Origin: Nocardioides acrostichi
Lineage (GTDB): Bacteria; Actinomycetota; Actinomycetes; Propionibacteriales; Nocardioidaceae
DNA: 64,000 nt
Assembly: GCF_015319165.1 (NCBI RefSeq)
Contig: NZ_JADIVZ010000001.1
Location: 62,001-126,000, forward strand
Direction: 5' to 3'
In this document: positions 1 to 9,759 of the stretch, piece by piece
Position numbering within the stretch: position 1 is the stretch's first letter
Layout: every line of letters begins with the position of its first letter
Made by a program: the position numbers and the translations under genes
Notes under the pieces: model-generated
The model's input: only the letters and a program-made list of their open reading frames with translations
The model's database searches: none
What the model was told of the DNA's origin: nothing

Positions 1-2
1 GG

Positions 3-800
3 CGCCGCGGCGGAGTCGCCGACGCCATGCAGGTGCTCCGGCTGCCCGTCGCCCGGTCGACGGTCCGGGCGCTGCTGCCGGAGGCCGGGCCACGCGTCCG
101 CGACGAGCTCGCCGACCTCACCTTGGCCTGGATCGACGCCCTCGGCCCGGTGATCGCCTCCTCGCGCCCGCCTGGCCGCTGGTCTCGGCTGCGTCGAAGG
201 GAGTCGCGCGCGCGACTCGCCGTCGAGGGGGCGCTGGCCGCACACGTCGACCCGGCGGGCGACCCCCGGCGCCGGCCGCCCGTGCTGGCGGCGTCGTTGG
301 CCGCCGGCGTGCAGGTGCCGATCGCGGCCGGCGCCTGGCTGCTCGTGCTGCTGGCGAAGCACCGCCCGGTCGCCCAGGGCGCCGAGGTGGTGCCGGGGCT
401 GGTGTGGGAGACGCTGCGGCTGCGGCCGCCCACCTGGATCCTGCCCCGGGTGACCACCGGCGAGATCGACCTCGGGGGGGAGCGGCTCCCGGCGTCCGCC
501 GTCGTGCTGGTCAGCCCGCTGTTGCTGGGGCGCGACGCGTCGCTGGTGCCCGGTACCGACCTCGACGCGTTCGTGCCCGGGCGATGGACCGAGCAGGCAG
601 GCACGCCCGGGTCGTGGCTACCGTTCGGCGTCGGGCCGCACGCGTGCCCCGGGCGCAGTCTCGGCCTGGCACAGCTCACGTGCCTGGCCACCTGGGCGAA
701 CGCGTTGCGGTGGATTGCCGAAGGCGACTGCGCGCTGGATCAGAGTCGGGGTATCTTCCCGAGGTCGGCTCTTCTCAGGTGCACCGATGCGAGGGACTGA
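3..800 (+). CDS. Cytochrome P450, C-terminal part (5' end outside window)
   Basis: The frame is open to the left edge, so the N-terminal half lies outside the window. A possible ATG at 27 would leave only 257 residues, against about 400 for the family. Visible P450 landmarks are the K-helix ExxR (ETLR, followed by RPP), a PGRW segment in the place of the usual PxRF, and a haem-thiolate loop FGVGPHACPG whose Cys would be the axial ligand. The expected I-helix motif (A/G)GxxT is not obvious: the region reads AAGVQVPIAAG without the Thr. The enzyme should be a haem monooxygenase; the substrate cannot be deduced. Its TGA directly abuts the GTG of the downstream kinase at 801, so the two are probably co-transcribed and translationally coupled. 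Confidence 0.85.
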   Translation, partial: RRGGVADAMQVLRLPVARSTVRALLPEAGPRVRDELADLTLAWIDALGPVIASSRPPGRWSRLRRRESRARLAVEGALAAHVDPAGDPRRRPPVLAASLAAGVQVPIAAGAWLLVLLAKHRPVAQGAEVVPGLVWETLRLRPPTWILPRVTTGEIDLGGERLPASAVVLVSPLLLGRDASLVPGTDLDAFVPGRWTEQAGTPGSWLPFGVGPHACPGRSLGLAQLTCLATWANALRWIAEGDCALDQSRGIFPRSALLRCTDARD

Positions 801-2165
801 GTGAACCAAGCGCAGCCGCGGGGGTCGGCGGTGGCCCCCCGGACTCCGAAGGACGCCTCTGGGGTACAGCGAACACTCCAGGGCGAACCCGCTGTGTCCG
901 CCCGCGCGGTCGAGTTGGCCGTGCGCATCCTCGACGCCCCGCTCACGATCTCCGAGGCCTGCGACCTCGTCGCGGAGCACTTCCTCGCCGGTGGTGTCGA
1001 CCTGGTCGGCGCGGTGCTGACCTACGGGCGGCCACCGTTCGCGGGGTGGCACTCCCTGGGAGGGCGCGCGATCCTCGGCCAGTGGGTGCGGCCCGGAGCC
1101 ACCTGTACGGTGCTGCCCAAGGGCTCGGACAGTGCCTCGAGCGCCCTGACGATGCCATGGGTGTCGGTCCAGGCCCGCGACGGCTCGCCGGTCGTCATCT
1201 CGGACGTCGAGGATCTACCGCCCGAGGCGGATCAGGACCGGCGGGAGCAGCGGGCCTGCGGAGTCGGCTCGTTCGTCACCAGATCCCTCCAGATCGGGGG
1301 AGTGATGTTCGGCAGCTTCTCGCTCGGACGCGAGACGAGTGGGGAGTGGCCGACCATTCAGCTGCGCGACTACCTGCTTCTCACATCCAGTCTCTCGTCA
1401 CGGTTCGAGGCCGACCGTCAGAGCATGCTGCTCACCGACGCCCTGGCCGTCGGAGACCGGGCACGCCGTGACTCCCAGGAGTTCTTCGGGGCGATGGGAC
1501 ACGAATTGCGCACCCCGCTCTCGGCGATCATGGGCTACGCCGAGGTGCTGGCCGAAGAGGCCCGGTTGGGCACCGAGAATCTCGCGGAGATCGTCGCCAA
1601 GGACGCGCCGGTGATCCTGCGCGCGGCCGAGCAGCTGCACGCCGTCGTCGAGGATCTGCTGCGCACCGGCCGTGGTCTGGGGCGCACCGCGACCACCGTG
1701 CCGGTCTCCGTCGCCGACGCGGCGGCCGACGTGCTGCACTGGCACGCCGCGACCGCGGAGAAGCACGGCGTCACCATGCACAGCGAGGTGCCGCCCGGCG
1801 AACGCGTTCAGGCGCGCGCCGCAGGGCTCCGCCAGGTGCTGACCAATCTGGTGGGCAACGCGGTCGTGCACAACCGCCCGGGCGGCACCGTGCACGTGTA
1901 CACGCGCCCCTTCATCGGGGAGTCGGGTGAGCCGCGACTGCGCATCATCGTGCGCGACGACGGGCCCGGCCTCGAAGCCGACGACCAGGCGCGGGTCTTC
2001 GAGCCGTTCGTGCGGCTCGACCCCGACTCGACCAGCGGCACCGGCCTCGGCCTCGCTCTCGCCCGCACCATCGCCGAGGCCGACGGCGGCAGCGTCGGCG
2101 TGCAGTCCGTACCCGGTCGGGGAGCGTCGTTCTGGGTCGAGCTGCGCGCCGTCGACGACTGCTGA
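801..2165 (+). CDS. GAF-domain sensor histidine kinase
   Basis: 454 residues, starting at a GTG directly after the P450 stop. No membrane segment is apparent. Residues about 40-200 look like a GAF-type sensor region, followed by a HisKA dimerisation domain with the phospho-acceptor His at about residue 234 (GHELRTPLS). A HATPase domain follows with an N box (LTNLVGNAVVHN), a G1 box (DDGPGLE), an F box (FEPFVRLD) and a G2 box (GTGLGLALA). It should autophosphorylate in response to an intracellular cue. No response regulator lies beside it in the window, so it is an orphan kinase here. Tight linkage to the P450 suggests a shared regulon or a redox/haem-linked signal, but that is inference. Confidence 0.9.
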   Translation: MNQAQPRGSAVAPRTPKDASGVQRTLQGEPAVSARAVELAVRILDAPLTISEACDLVAEHFLAGGVDLVGAVLTYGRPPFAGWHSLGGRAILGQWVRPGATCTVLPKGSDSASSALTMPWVSVQARDGSPVVISDVEDLPPEADQDRREQRACGVGSFVTRSLQIGGVMFGSFSLGRETSGEWPTIQLRDYLLLTSSLSSRFEADRQSMLLTDALAVGDRARRDSQEFFGAMGHELRTPLSAIMGYAEVLAEEARLGTENLAEIVAKDAPVILRAAEQLHAVVEDLLRTGRGLGRTATTVPVSVADAAADVLHWHAATAEKHGVTMHSEVPPGERVQARAAGLRQVLTNLVGNAVVHNRPGGTVHVYTRPFIGESGEPRLRIIVRDDGPGLEADDQARVFEPFVRLDPDSTSGTGLGLALARTIAEADGGSVGVQSVPGRGASFWVELRAVDDC

Positions 2166-2224
2166 GCCCGGACCGGCCACTGCCTGCCCGAACCCGAGTC
2201 ACGACGCCGACGCCCTCGACACGG

Positions 2225-2298
2225 CGCCCCCGACAGGACTCGAACCTGTGACCGGCGGATTAGAAGGCCGCTGCTCTATCCAGCTGAGCTACGGAGGC
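2225..2298 (-). tRNA. tRNA-Arg (anticodon TCT)
   Basis: Read on the minus strand, the 74 bases fold as a cloverleaf. The acceptor stem GCCTCCG pairs with CGGGGGC (one G-U pair), with discriminator G. The D arm contains AGCTCAGCTGGAT, the anticodon loop reads CTTCTAA (anticodon TCT), and the T arm has GGTTCGAGTCC. The 3' CCA is not encoded (the next bases are CCG). It should decode AGA/AGG, rare codons in this GC-rich genome. Confidence 0.95.
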
Positions 2299-2340
2299 TG
2301 GTGACGCGGTCGAACTCTACCGAGCCCCGGGCCTTTCGGG

Positions 2341-3576
2341 TCATTCGAGCCGGTCGCGACGCGGACCGCCCACGAGCCCGACGGCCACGGCGGTGGTCAG
2401 GGGCACGGCCAGCACGAGACCGATCGAGGAGGTCAGCGTGCGCACCACCTCCTCGGCGAGCTGCTCGGAGGAGACGAGGTCGAGCAGGGGCCGGTCGTAG
2501 AGGCTCAGCAGCATCAGCACCACGAGCGAGGATCCCGCGTAGGCGAACGCGATCGTGTAGATGGTCGAGGCGATGTGGTCGCGGCCGATGCGCATCGCGC
2601 CCCGCCACAGCTGGCGGCGCGACATCTGCGATGACGCTGCGCGCAGCTCCCACACCGCCGAGGCCTGGGTGATGGTGACGTCGTTGAGCACGCCGAGACC
2701 CGCCACCACGAAGGCGCAGGCCAGCAGCCCGCGGAAGTCGAGATCGCCCGCCGCGGAGACGAGCAGGCCGCCCGACTCGTCGGACACCCCCGTCAGTCGA
2801 GCCTGGCCGGCCCAGAAGAGTGCGATGCCGGCCGTCGCGGCGACGCCGAGCAGGGTGCCCACGAGCGCAGCGCTGGTGCGCAGGCTGAACCCGTGGGTCG
2901 TGTAGAGCACCACGACCATGATCAGCGTCGCGGTCACCACGGCCACCGCGAGCCCGTTCTCGCCGTCCAGCAGGGCGGGCAGGGTGAACCGCCAGATCAC
3001 GACGCCGGCGACGGCCAGCCCGACCATCGCCATGAGGCCCCGGAGCCGCGCGACCACGAGCACCACCACGGCGAACAGCACCACCAGCCAGAGCAGCACG
3101 GCGTCGCGGTCGGTGTTGTTGTAGCTCCACGAGGTCTCGCCACCGGCCTGCGCCGGAACCCGCACCAGCTCGACGCGGTCGCCGACCGTGAGTCCCGACG
3201 CCGCCACCTCGGGCGGCACCTGCACGCGCACCGTGCTGCCGCGGTCGGTGCCCTCGTCGACCTCGGCGGCGAGGGCGTCGCGGCCCACGTCGGTGACGGT
3301 CGCGTGCGGGTAGGTGACGCCGGGGGCGGAGGCCACGATGCCATCGAGGCCGCCGCGCGGGGTCGCGTCGCCGTCGGGCCACAGCAGCACCGTGCCCAGG
3401 AGGGCGCCGAGGGTCGCCAGCACGATGACGCCGATGAGGCCGAAGCGCGCCCAGGTCGGTACGGGCGGTGAGTCGAGCCCCACGCCGTGCCCGTGTCCGT
3501 GCGCATGGCCGTGCCCGTGCGTATGGCCGGACGCCGAGTGACGCGGTGCTCGGCGGGCGCCACCACGAGAGGCCAT
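2341..3576 (-). CDS. YibE/F-family membrane protein with His-rich N-terminus
   Basis: 411 residues from the ATG at 3576. The frame runs open much further upstream, but that extension is the shadow of the aminopeptidase gene. The N-terminus carries a His/Gly tract (GHTHGHGHAHGHGHG), then a first membrane helix (LIGVIVLATLGALLGTVLLW), an extracytoplasmic domain of about 90 residues, and at least six further hydrophobic helices from about residue 150. This is the YibE/F architecture, a family of multi-pass membrane proteins of uncertain function. The His run could bind Ni, Zn or Co; that is inference. It lies 25 bp after the aminopeptidase stop on the same strand, so the two probably form an operon. 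No good Shine-Dalgarno is visible before the ATG. Confidence 0.8.
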   Translation of the reverse strand: MASRGGARRAPRHSASGHTHGHGHAHGHGHGVGLDSPPVPTWARFGLIGVIVLATLGALLGTVLLWPDGDATPRGGLDGIVASAPGVTYPHATVTDVGRDALAAEVDEGTDRGSTVRVQVPPEVAASGLTVGDRVELVRVPAQAGGETSWSYNNTDRDAVLLWLVVLFAVVVLVVARLRGLMAMVGLAVAGVVIWRFTLPALLDGENGLAVAVVTATLIMVVVLYTTHGFSLRTSAALVGTLLGVAATAGIALFWAGQARLTGVSDESGGLLVSAAGDLDFRGLLACAFVVAGLGVLNDVTITQASAVWELRAASSQMSRRQLWRGAMRIGRDHIASTIYTIAFAYAGSSLVVLMLLSLYDRPLLDLVSSEQLAEEVVRTLTSSIGLVLAVPLTTAVAVGLVGGPRRDRLE

Positions 3577-3601
3577 GGACGGGTGCGGGTCGTGGGGTCG
3601 G

Positions 3602-5026
<1,425 letters not shown>

Positions 5027-5032
5027 GGGCTC

Positions 5033-5038
5033 ACTCTA
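5033..5038 (-). promoter_or_regulatory. -10 element, leaderless-type promoter of pepP
   Basis: TAGAGT read on the minus strand, six bases (GAGCCC) before the ATG at 5026. It fits the actinobacterial TANNNT -10 consensus, with transcription starting at the A of the start codon. No -35 element is obvious. Confidence 0.55.
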
Positions 5039-5082
5039 CGTGCGTGCGCGGCCAGGTGACGCGCCCCGCGGGCGCGCGACGA

Positions 5083-5088
5083 TAGGGT
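5083..5088 (+). promoter_or_regulatory. -10 element, leaderless-type promoter of the PrsW-family gene
   Basis: TAGGGT followed by seven bases and the ATG at 5096, consistent with a start codon at or next to the transcription start. This promoter and the divergent pepP one lie within about 70 bp. Confidence 0.55.
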
Positions 5089-5095
5089 TCGCAGC

Positions 5096-6217
5096 ATGGT
5101 CCGGATGCCGCGCGACAGCATGGTGTTCACGGTCGTGGTGACCGTGCTCACGGTGCTCGGCGCCGCCGCGATGCTGCTGGTGATCGCCCTCTCGGGTGCA
5201 CCGCGCACCCTGGCGATCGCGACGGTCTTCGCCGCCCTCCCCGTGGGGCCGCTCGTGGCCTGCTACCTCTGGCTCGACCGCTACGAGCCCGAGCCCCGCA
5301 GACTGCTCGCTGCAGGACTGTTGTGGGGCGGGTTCGTCGCCACCGCTGCGGCCCTGCTGCTCCAGGGCATCGGGGGCCTGTTGGTGGGTTTCACCGGTGA
5401 CGACGGGATCGCGATCGTGGCCCCGATCACCGAGGAGGCCACCAAGGGGGCGTTCTTGGTGCTGCTCTTGTGGTGGCGCCGCGCCGAGCTCGACGGCGTG
5501 CTCGACGGCATCGTCTACGCCGGCATGGTCGGCATCGGGTTCGCGTTCGTGGAGAACATCCTCTACCTGGCCGCCGCCTACAACGGCACCGACGGCATGG
5601 GGCCGGGTGGCACCACGGCGCTGACTGCCACGTTCGTGGTGCGCTGCCTGGTCAGCCCGTTCGCGCACCCGCTGTTCACGACCTTCACCGGCATCGGCGT
5701 CGGCCTCGCGGTCAACGCCCGCAGCGAGACGGTGCGCTGGCTCACCCCGGTCGGCGGCTACCTGTGCGCCGTGCTCGCGCACAGCGCGTGGAACTCCTCG
5801 ACCGTGTTCGGTGGCAACGGGTTCTGGCTGGTCTACGTGGTGCTGATGCTGCCTGCGTTCGTCGGGGTGGCGGGCATCGCGGTCTGGGCACGTCGCTCGG
5901 AGCGCACGATGCTCACCGCGGCGCTCGGAGACGCCGCCGAGCGAGGACTCATCCCCGCGACCGACATCGGCTGGGTGGTCGACCTGGGCGCGCGCCGTGA
6001 GGCGCGCCGGCATGCGCGACGCCAGGGCGGACGCCGGGCCGAGGCCGCCATGGAGACCTACCAGCAGGCAGCCATCGAGCTCGGGTTCCTGCACAGCCGC
6101 TACCTGCGGGGCACCCCGCCCCCCGACTTCGCCGCGCGCGGGCAGGCCTACTTGGCCCGCATCGACGCCACGCGCCCCTCCGTCGCCTTCCCCGGACAGG
6201 TGGTACCCACGCGATGA
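5096..6217 (+). CDS. PrsW-family intramembrane metalloprotease
   Basis: 373 residues with about eight to nine hydrophobic helices and a basic cytoplasmic tail. Signature motifs of the PrsW (CPBP-like, M82) family are present: EEATKG at about residues 112-117, FAFVEN at about 149-154, and His residues in FAHPLF (about 189) and LAHSAWNS (about 227) that would complete a zinc or diprotein active site. Bacillus PrsW cleaves the anti-sigma factor RsiW; other members remain poorly characterised. The substrate here is unknown. The gene overlaps the next one by four bases (ATGA at 6214), so the protease is translationally coupled to a membrane-remodelling-type GTPase. The start is a leaderless-type ATG. 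Confidence 0.88.
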   Translation: MVRMPRDSMVFTVVVTVLTVLGAAAMLLVIALSGAPRTLAIATVFAALPVGPLVACYLWLDRYEPEPRRLLAAGLLWGGFVATAAALLLQGIGGLLVGFTGDDGIAIVAPITEEATKGAFLVLLLWWRRAELDGVLDGIVYAGMVGIGFAFVENILYLAAAYNGTDGMGPGGTTALTATFVVRCLVSPFAHPLFTTFTGIGVGLAVNARSETVRWLTPVGGYLCAVLAHSAWNSSTVFGGNGFWLVYVVLMLPAFVGVAGIAVWARRSERTMLTAALGDAAERGLIPATDIGWVVDLGARREARRHARRQGGRRAEAAMETYQQAAIELGFLHSRYLRGTPPPDFAARGQAYLARIDATRPSVAFPGQVVPTR

Positions 6218-7974
6218 CCGACCACACACCTCCGCCCACCGACTCGGCCGAGCCGGCCGTGGCCGCGGGTGACGTCCGCATGGTCACCGCACTGGTGCGG
6301 CTGCGCGGGGCCATGCAGGACGTCGCGCTGCCGCTGGACCTGCCCGGCGTCGAGGAGAGGCGCGCCGACCACCGCAGCATGGTCGACCAGCTCGAGGACT
6401 ACGTGATCCCGCGGGTGATGACACTCGACGCCCCGCTGCTCGCGGTCGTCGGTGGATCCACCGGGGCCGGCAAGTCCACGCTGGTCAACTCCCTCGTCGG
6501 CTCGACGGTCACCACCTCCGGTGTGCTGCGTCCGACCACGCGCTCGCCCGTGCTGGTGCACCACCCCGACGACGCGCACTGGTTCGGCCAGGACCGCCTG
6601 CTGCCCGACCTGCACCGTGTCGAGCACACGACCAATGATCCCGACGCACTCCAGCTGGTCGCCTCGGAGTCGGTGCCCACCGGTCTGGCGATCCTCGACG
6701 CACCCGACGTCGACTCGGTCGAGGAGCGCAACCGCACCCTGGCCGCGCAGTTGCTGGCCGCTGCCGACCTGTGGCTGTTCGTGACCTCGGCGGCCCGCTA
6801 CGCCGATCAGGTGCCGTGGACCTTCCTCAAGCAGGCCGCCGATCGCTCCACCGCCGTCGCGGTCGTGCTCGACCGCACCGCGCCCGAGGCCGTCGACACG
6901 GTCGCCACGCACCTGGCCCGGATGCTCAGCTCGCGTGGGCTCAAGGACTCTCCGCTGTTCGTGGTCCACGAGGGGCGGGTCGACGACGACGGCCTGCTGC
7001 CCGCCGGTCACGTGCGCGAGGTGCGCGCCTGGCTGACGATGCTCGCCGAGGACTCCGGTGCGCGCTCGGCCGTGGTCAAGCAGACCCTCGACGGGGCGAT
7101 CCGCTCCATCACCCACCACGTGCACCCGCTCGTCGAGGCCGCCTCGCGGCAGGCCGAGGTGGCCGCACGACTGCGCGAGGAGAGCGACCGCGCCTACGAG
7201 CTGTCGCGCTCCCAGGCCGTCTCGGCGGTGGGCGACGGCACCATGCTGCGCGGCGAGGTGCTGGCCCGCTGGCAGGAGTTCGTCGGCACCGGCGAGCTGC
7301 TGCGCAGTCTCGAGAACCGGGTCGGTTGGCTGCGCGACCGCGTGGTCAACGCCGTCAAGGGCAAGCCGCAGCAGGCCGAGAAGGTGACCGTGGCCGTCGA
7401 GTCCGGTCTCGAGCTGCTCATCCTCGAGCACGCCGAGCAGGCGGCCGAGCACGCGCACGACGCCTGGCGCGAGCACGCGGCCGGGGTCGGGCTGCTCAGC
7501 CAGGCCGGCCCCGACATCGGACGCGCCTCGCGCGACCTGCGCAGGCGTGCCGAGCGCGCCGTCCGCGAGTGGCAGTCCGACGTGCTCGAACTGGTCAAGG
7601 AGGAGGGCGCCGAGAAGCGCAGCACCGCGCGGTTCCTCGCCTTCGGCGTCAACGGACTCTCCGCCGCGCTCATGGTCGTCGTCTTCTCCTCGACCGCGGG
7701 CCTGACCGGAGCAGAGGTCGGCATCGCCGGCGGCTCGGCCGTGCTGGGCCAGAAGCTGCTCGAGGCCGTGTTCGGCGACCAAGCCGTGCGCACGCTGGCG
7801 CACCGTGCGCACGCGATGCTCGAGCAGCGCATCACCGCGCTGCTCGAGGTCGAGCGCCGCCGCTACTCCGAGCTGGTCGACGGCCTGGGCCTGGTCGACG
7901 GCGCCCCGGAGGCCCTGCGTGCCGCCGCGCGGCGTGTCGACGATGTGAGGTTCGCCAACGCGAAGGGGGAGTGA
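6214..7974 (+). CDS. Dynamin/Era-like GTPase with C-terminal membrane hairpin (first of pair)
   Basis: 586 residues; the ATG overlaps the PrsW stop. The P-loop GGSTGAGKST lies at residues 80-89, followed by a switch segment rich in Thr/Ser (LRPTTRSPV). A G3-like stretch is DAPDVDS. The G4 NKxD motif is not canonical (VVLDRTAP), so nucleotide specificity is uncertain. A long helical, charged middle (about 290-470) precedes two hydrophobic segments near residues 475-520, suggesting a membrane hairpin. Layout resembles bacterial dynamin-like proteins, which occur in adjacent pairs in actinobacteria such as Streptomyces DynA/DynB; true orthology is not established here. The second GTPase follows 98 bp downstream. 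Confidence 0.8.
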   Translation: MTDHTPPPTDSAEPAVAAGDVRMVTALVRLRGAMQDVALPLDLPGVEERRADHRSMVDQLEDYVIPRVMTLDAPLLAVVGGSTGAGKSTLVNSLVGSTVTTSGVLRPTTRSPVLVHHPDDAHWFGQDRLLPDLHRVEHTTNDPDALQLVASESVPTGLAILDAPDVDSVEERNRTLAAQLLAAADLWLFVTSAARYADQVPWTFLKQAADRSTAVAVVLDRTAPEAVDTVATHLARMLSSRGLKDSPLFVVHEGRVDDDGLLPAGHVREVRAWLTMLAEDSGARSAVVKQTLDGAIRSITHHVHPLVEAASRQAEVAARLREESDRAYELSRSQAVSAVGDGTMLRGEVLARWQEFVGTGELLRSLENRVGWLRDRVVNAVKGKPQQAEKVTVAVESGLELLILEHAEQAAEHAHDAWREHAAGVGLLSQAGPDIGRASRDLRRRAERAVREWQSDVLELVKEEGAEKRSTARFLAFGVNGLSAALMVVVFSSTAGLTGAEVGIAGGSAVLGQKLLEAVFGDQAVRTLAHRAHAMLEQRITALLEVERRRYSELVDGLGLVDGAPEALRAAARRVDDVRFANAKGE

Positions 7975-8008
7975 CCCCGTTCGCCGCGGACTCCCGGTCG
8001 TGCTCGTC

Positions 8009-8014
8009 TAGGGT
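8009..8014 (+). promoter_or_regulatory. Possible -10 element before second GTPase
   Basis: TAGGGT, 58 bases before the ATG at 8073. Unlike many genes here it would leave a 5' leader that contains a purine-rich Shine-Dalgarno (GAGAGGGA). It could allow expression of the second GTPase independently of prsW and the first GTPase. Confidence 0.35.
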
Positions 8015-8072
8015 TGGCGCGAACGTCACCGACCTGCCGCGCCTGCGCGGCGGGAGAGCCGAGAGAGGGAGC

Positions 8073-9719
8073 ATGACGTCCGTGTTGGAGGGCCCGAAGA
8101 AGCTCCTCGCCCGGGGCACCGCGACCGGCGCCCGGATCGAGGGGCTGGCGCGCGCCGTCGAGGCCTCGCGCGGGCGACTCGACGACGCCCTCCTCGGCGA
8201 TGTCGAGCAGGTCGTGGAGCGGGCCTCGGGCCGGCTCAAGCTCTCGGCCAGCCACACCATCGTGGGCATCGCCGGCGCCACCGGGTCGGGCAAGTCCTCG
8301 ACCTACAACGCACTCACCGGGCTCGATCTCTCGGCGGTCGGGGTGCGACGTCCGACCACCTCGTGGGCGAGCGCCTGCGTGTGGGGCGCCGAGGGTGCGG
8401 GCGAGGTGCTGGAGTGGCTCGGCATCGCGCCGCGGCACCAGACCACGCGTGACTCCATGCTCGACACCCGGCGTGAGTCGCACACGATGGACGGAGTGGT
8501 GCTGCTCGACCTGCCCGACCACGACTCCACCGAGGTCAGCCACCACCTCGAGGTCGACCGACTGGTGCCGCTGGTCGACCTGCTCGTGTGGGTGCTCGAC
8601 CCGCAGAAGTACGCCGACGCCGCCATCCACGACCGCTACCTGGCGCCCCTGAAGAGCCACCAGGGCGTCATGCTCGTGGCGCTCAACCACATCGACACCG
8701 TCCCGGAGGCCCGGCGCGAGGCGATGGTCGCCGACGTGCGCCGGCTCCTCGACGCCGACGGACTCGACCAGGTGCCGGTACTGCCGGTCAGCGCCCGGCA
8801 CGGCATCGGCATCGACGACCTGCGCGCCGAGATCGAGCGCCGGGTCGCCGACAAGCACAGCACCGTCGCGCGCATCGAGGCAGACGTCCGGGCAGCGGCC
8901 GAGCGCCTGGCCGAGGCTTCGGGCGAGGCGAAGGCCCGCGAGCTGAGCAGCAAGCGCGTCGCGACTCTCGACGACGCCCTCGCCGAGGCGGCGGGCGTCC
9001 CGACTCTGGTGGCCGGCGTCGAGCGGGCCGCTCGGAGTCGCGCCGCCCGCGCGACGGGGTGGCCGCTCGTCACCTGGGTCACCCGGTTGCGACCCGATCC
9101 CGCGAAGCGGCTCGAGGTCGACCTCGGCGCCGCCGCACGTGCGCTCAAGGGGTCGGCCGCCGCGGCGCCCGAGGCCACCGCGGTGCAGCGCGCCCGGGTC
9201 GACTCCGAGGTGCGCGCCCTCGCCGAGGAGGCCTCCGCCGGGTTCGGGCCGGACTGGTCCGCCGCGGTGCGCGCCGCCTCCGTCGACCGACTGCCGGCCA
9301 TGGGCGACAAGCTCGACGCGGCCGTCGCCGGCGTCGACCTCGACGCCACCCGCACCCCGGCCTGGGCCTCGCTCGTGCGCGTCGTGCAGTGGCTACTGCT
9401 GGTCGCCGGTCTGGGGGGTCTGGCCTGGACCATCCTCGCGGGGCTCTCGGGCTCCTTGCGCGACGCCCCGCAGGTGGGTGGGGTCGCGCTGCCGCTCGTG
9501 CTGTTGGTAGGCGGGCTCGCCCTGGGGCTCCTCCTCGCTCTCGCGTGCCGGGGCCTGGTCAGCGGCACCGCACGCTCGCGGGCCGCCAGAGCCGACTCCC
9601 AGCTGCGTGCCGCCGTCTCCACGGTGTCGAACGAGCTGGTCGTCGAGCCGGTGCGTGCCGAGCTGGCGGCCCACCAGACGGCGGCCGCCGGGCTCGAGAA
9701 GGCCCTCTCCAGCCGCTGA
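8073..9719 (+). CDS. Dynamin/Era-like GTPase with C-terminal membrane hairpin (second of pair)
   Basis: 548 residues from the ATG at 8073, preceded by GAGAGGGA; a much longer open frame upstream is a shadow of the first GTPase. The P-loop is GATGSGKSS (about residues 69-77), with a switch region RRPTTSW, a G3 DLPDHDS and a G4 NHID, closer to canonical GTPases than its partner. Two hydrophobic helices lie at about residues 430-455 and 468-490, followed by a basic, helical tail. Paired with the upstream GTPase, it could form a hetero-oligomer acting on the membrane. That role is inferred from the architecture of dynamin-like pairs. Confidence 0.82.
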   Translation: MTSVLEGPKKLLARGTATGARIEGLARAVEASRGRLDDALLGDVEQVVERASGRLKLSASHTIVGIAGATGSGKSSTYNALTGLDLSAVGVRRPTTSWASACVWGAEGAGEVLEWLGIAPRHQTTRDSMLDTRRESHTMDGVVLLDLPDHDSTEVSHHLEVDRLVPLVDLLVWVLDPQKYADAAIHDRYLAPLKSHQGVMLVALNHIDTVPEARREAMVADVRRLLDADGLDQVPVLPVSARHGIGIDDLRAEIERRVADKHSTVARIEADVRAAAERLAEASGEAKARELSSKRVATLDDALAEAAGVPTLVAGVERAARSRAARATGWPLVTWVTRLRPDPAKRLEVDLGAAARALKGSAAAAPEATAVQRARVDSEVRALAEEASAGFGPDWSAAVRAASVDRLPAMGDKLDAAVAGVDLDATRTPAWASLVRVVQWLLLVAGLGGLAWTILAGLSGSLRDAPQVGGVALPLVLLVGGLALGLLLALACRGLVSGTARSRAARADSQLRAAVSTVSNELVVEPVRAELAAHQTAAAGLEKALSSR

Positions 9720-9759
9720 GCCGCACGCGGTTCCCTGCGGTGTGTGGGAGGGTCGGCGC

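Noticed and set aside
6771..8072. A very long open frame (6771-9719) suggesting a 982-residue protein
   Set aside because: Its first 434 codons are an Arg/Gly/Pro-rich shadow of the first GTPase in another frame. The real second GTPase starts at ATG 8073 after a Shine-Dalgarno.
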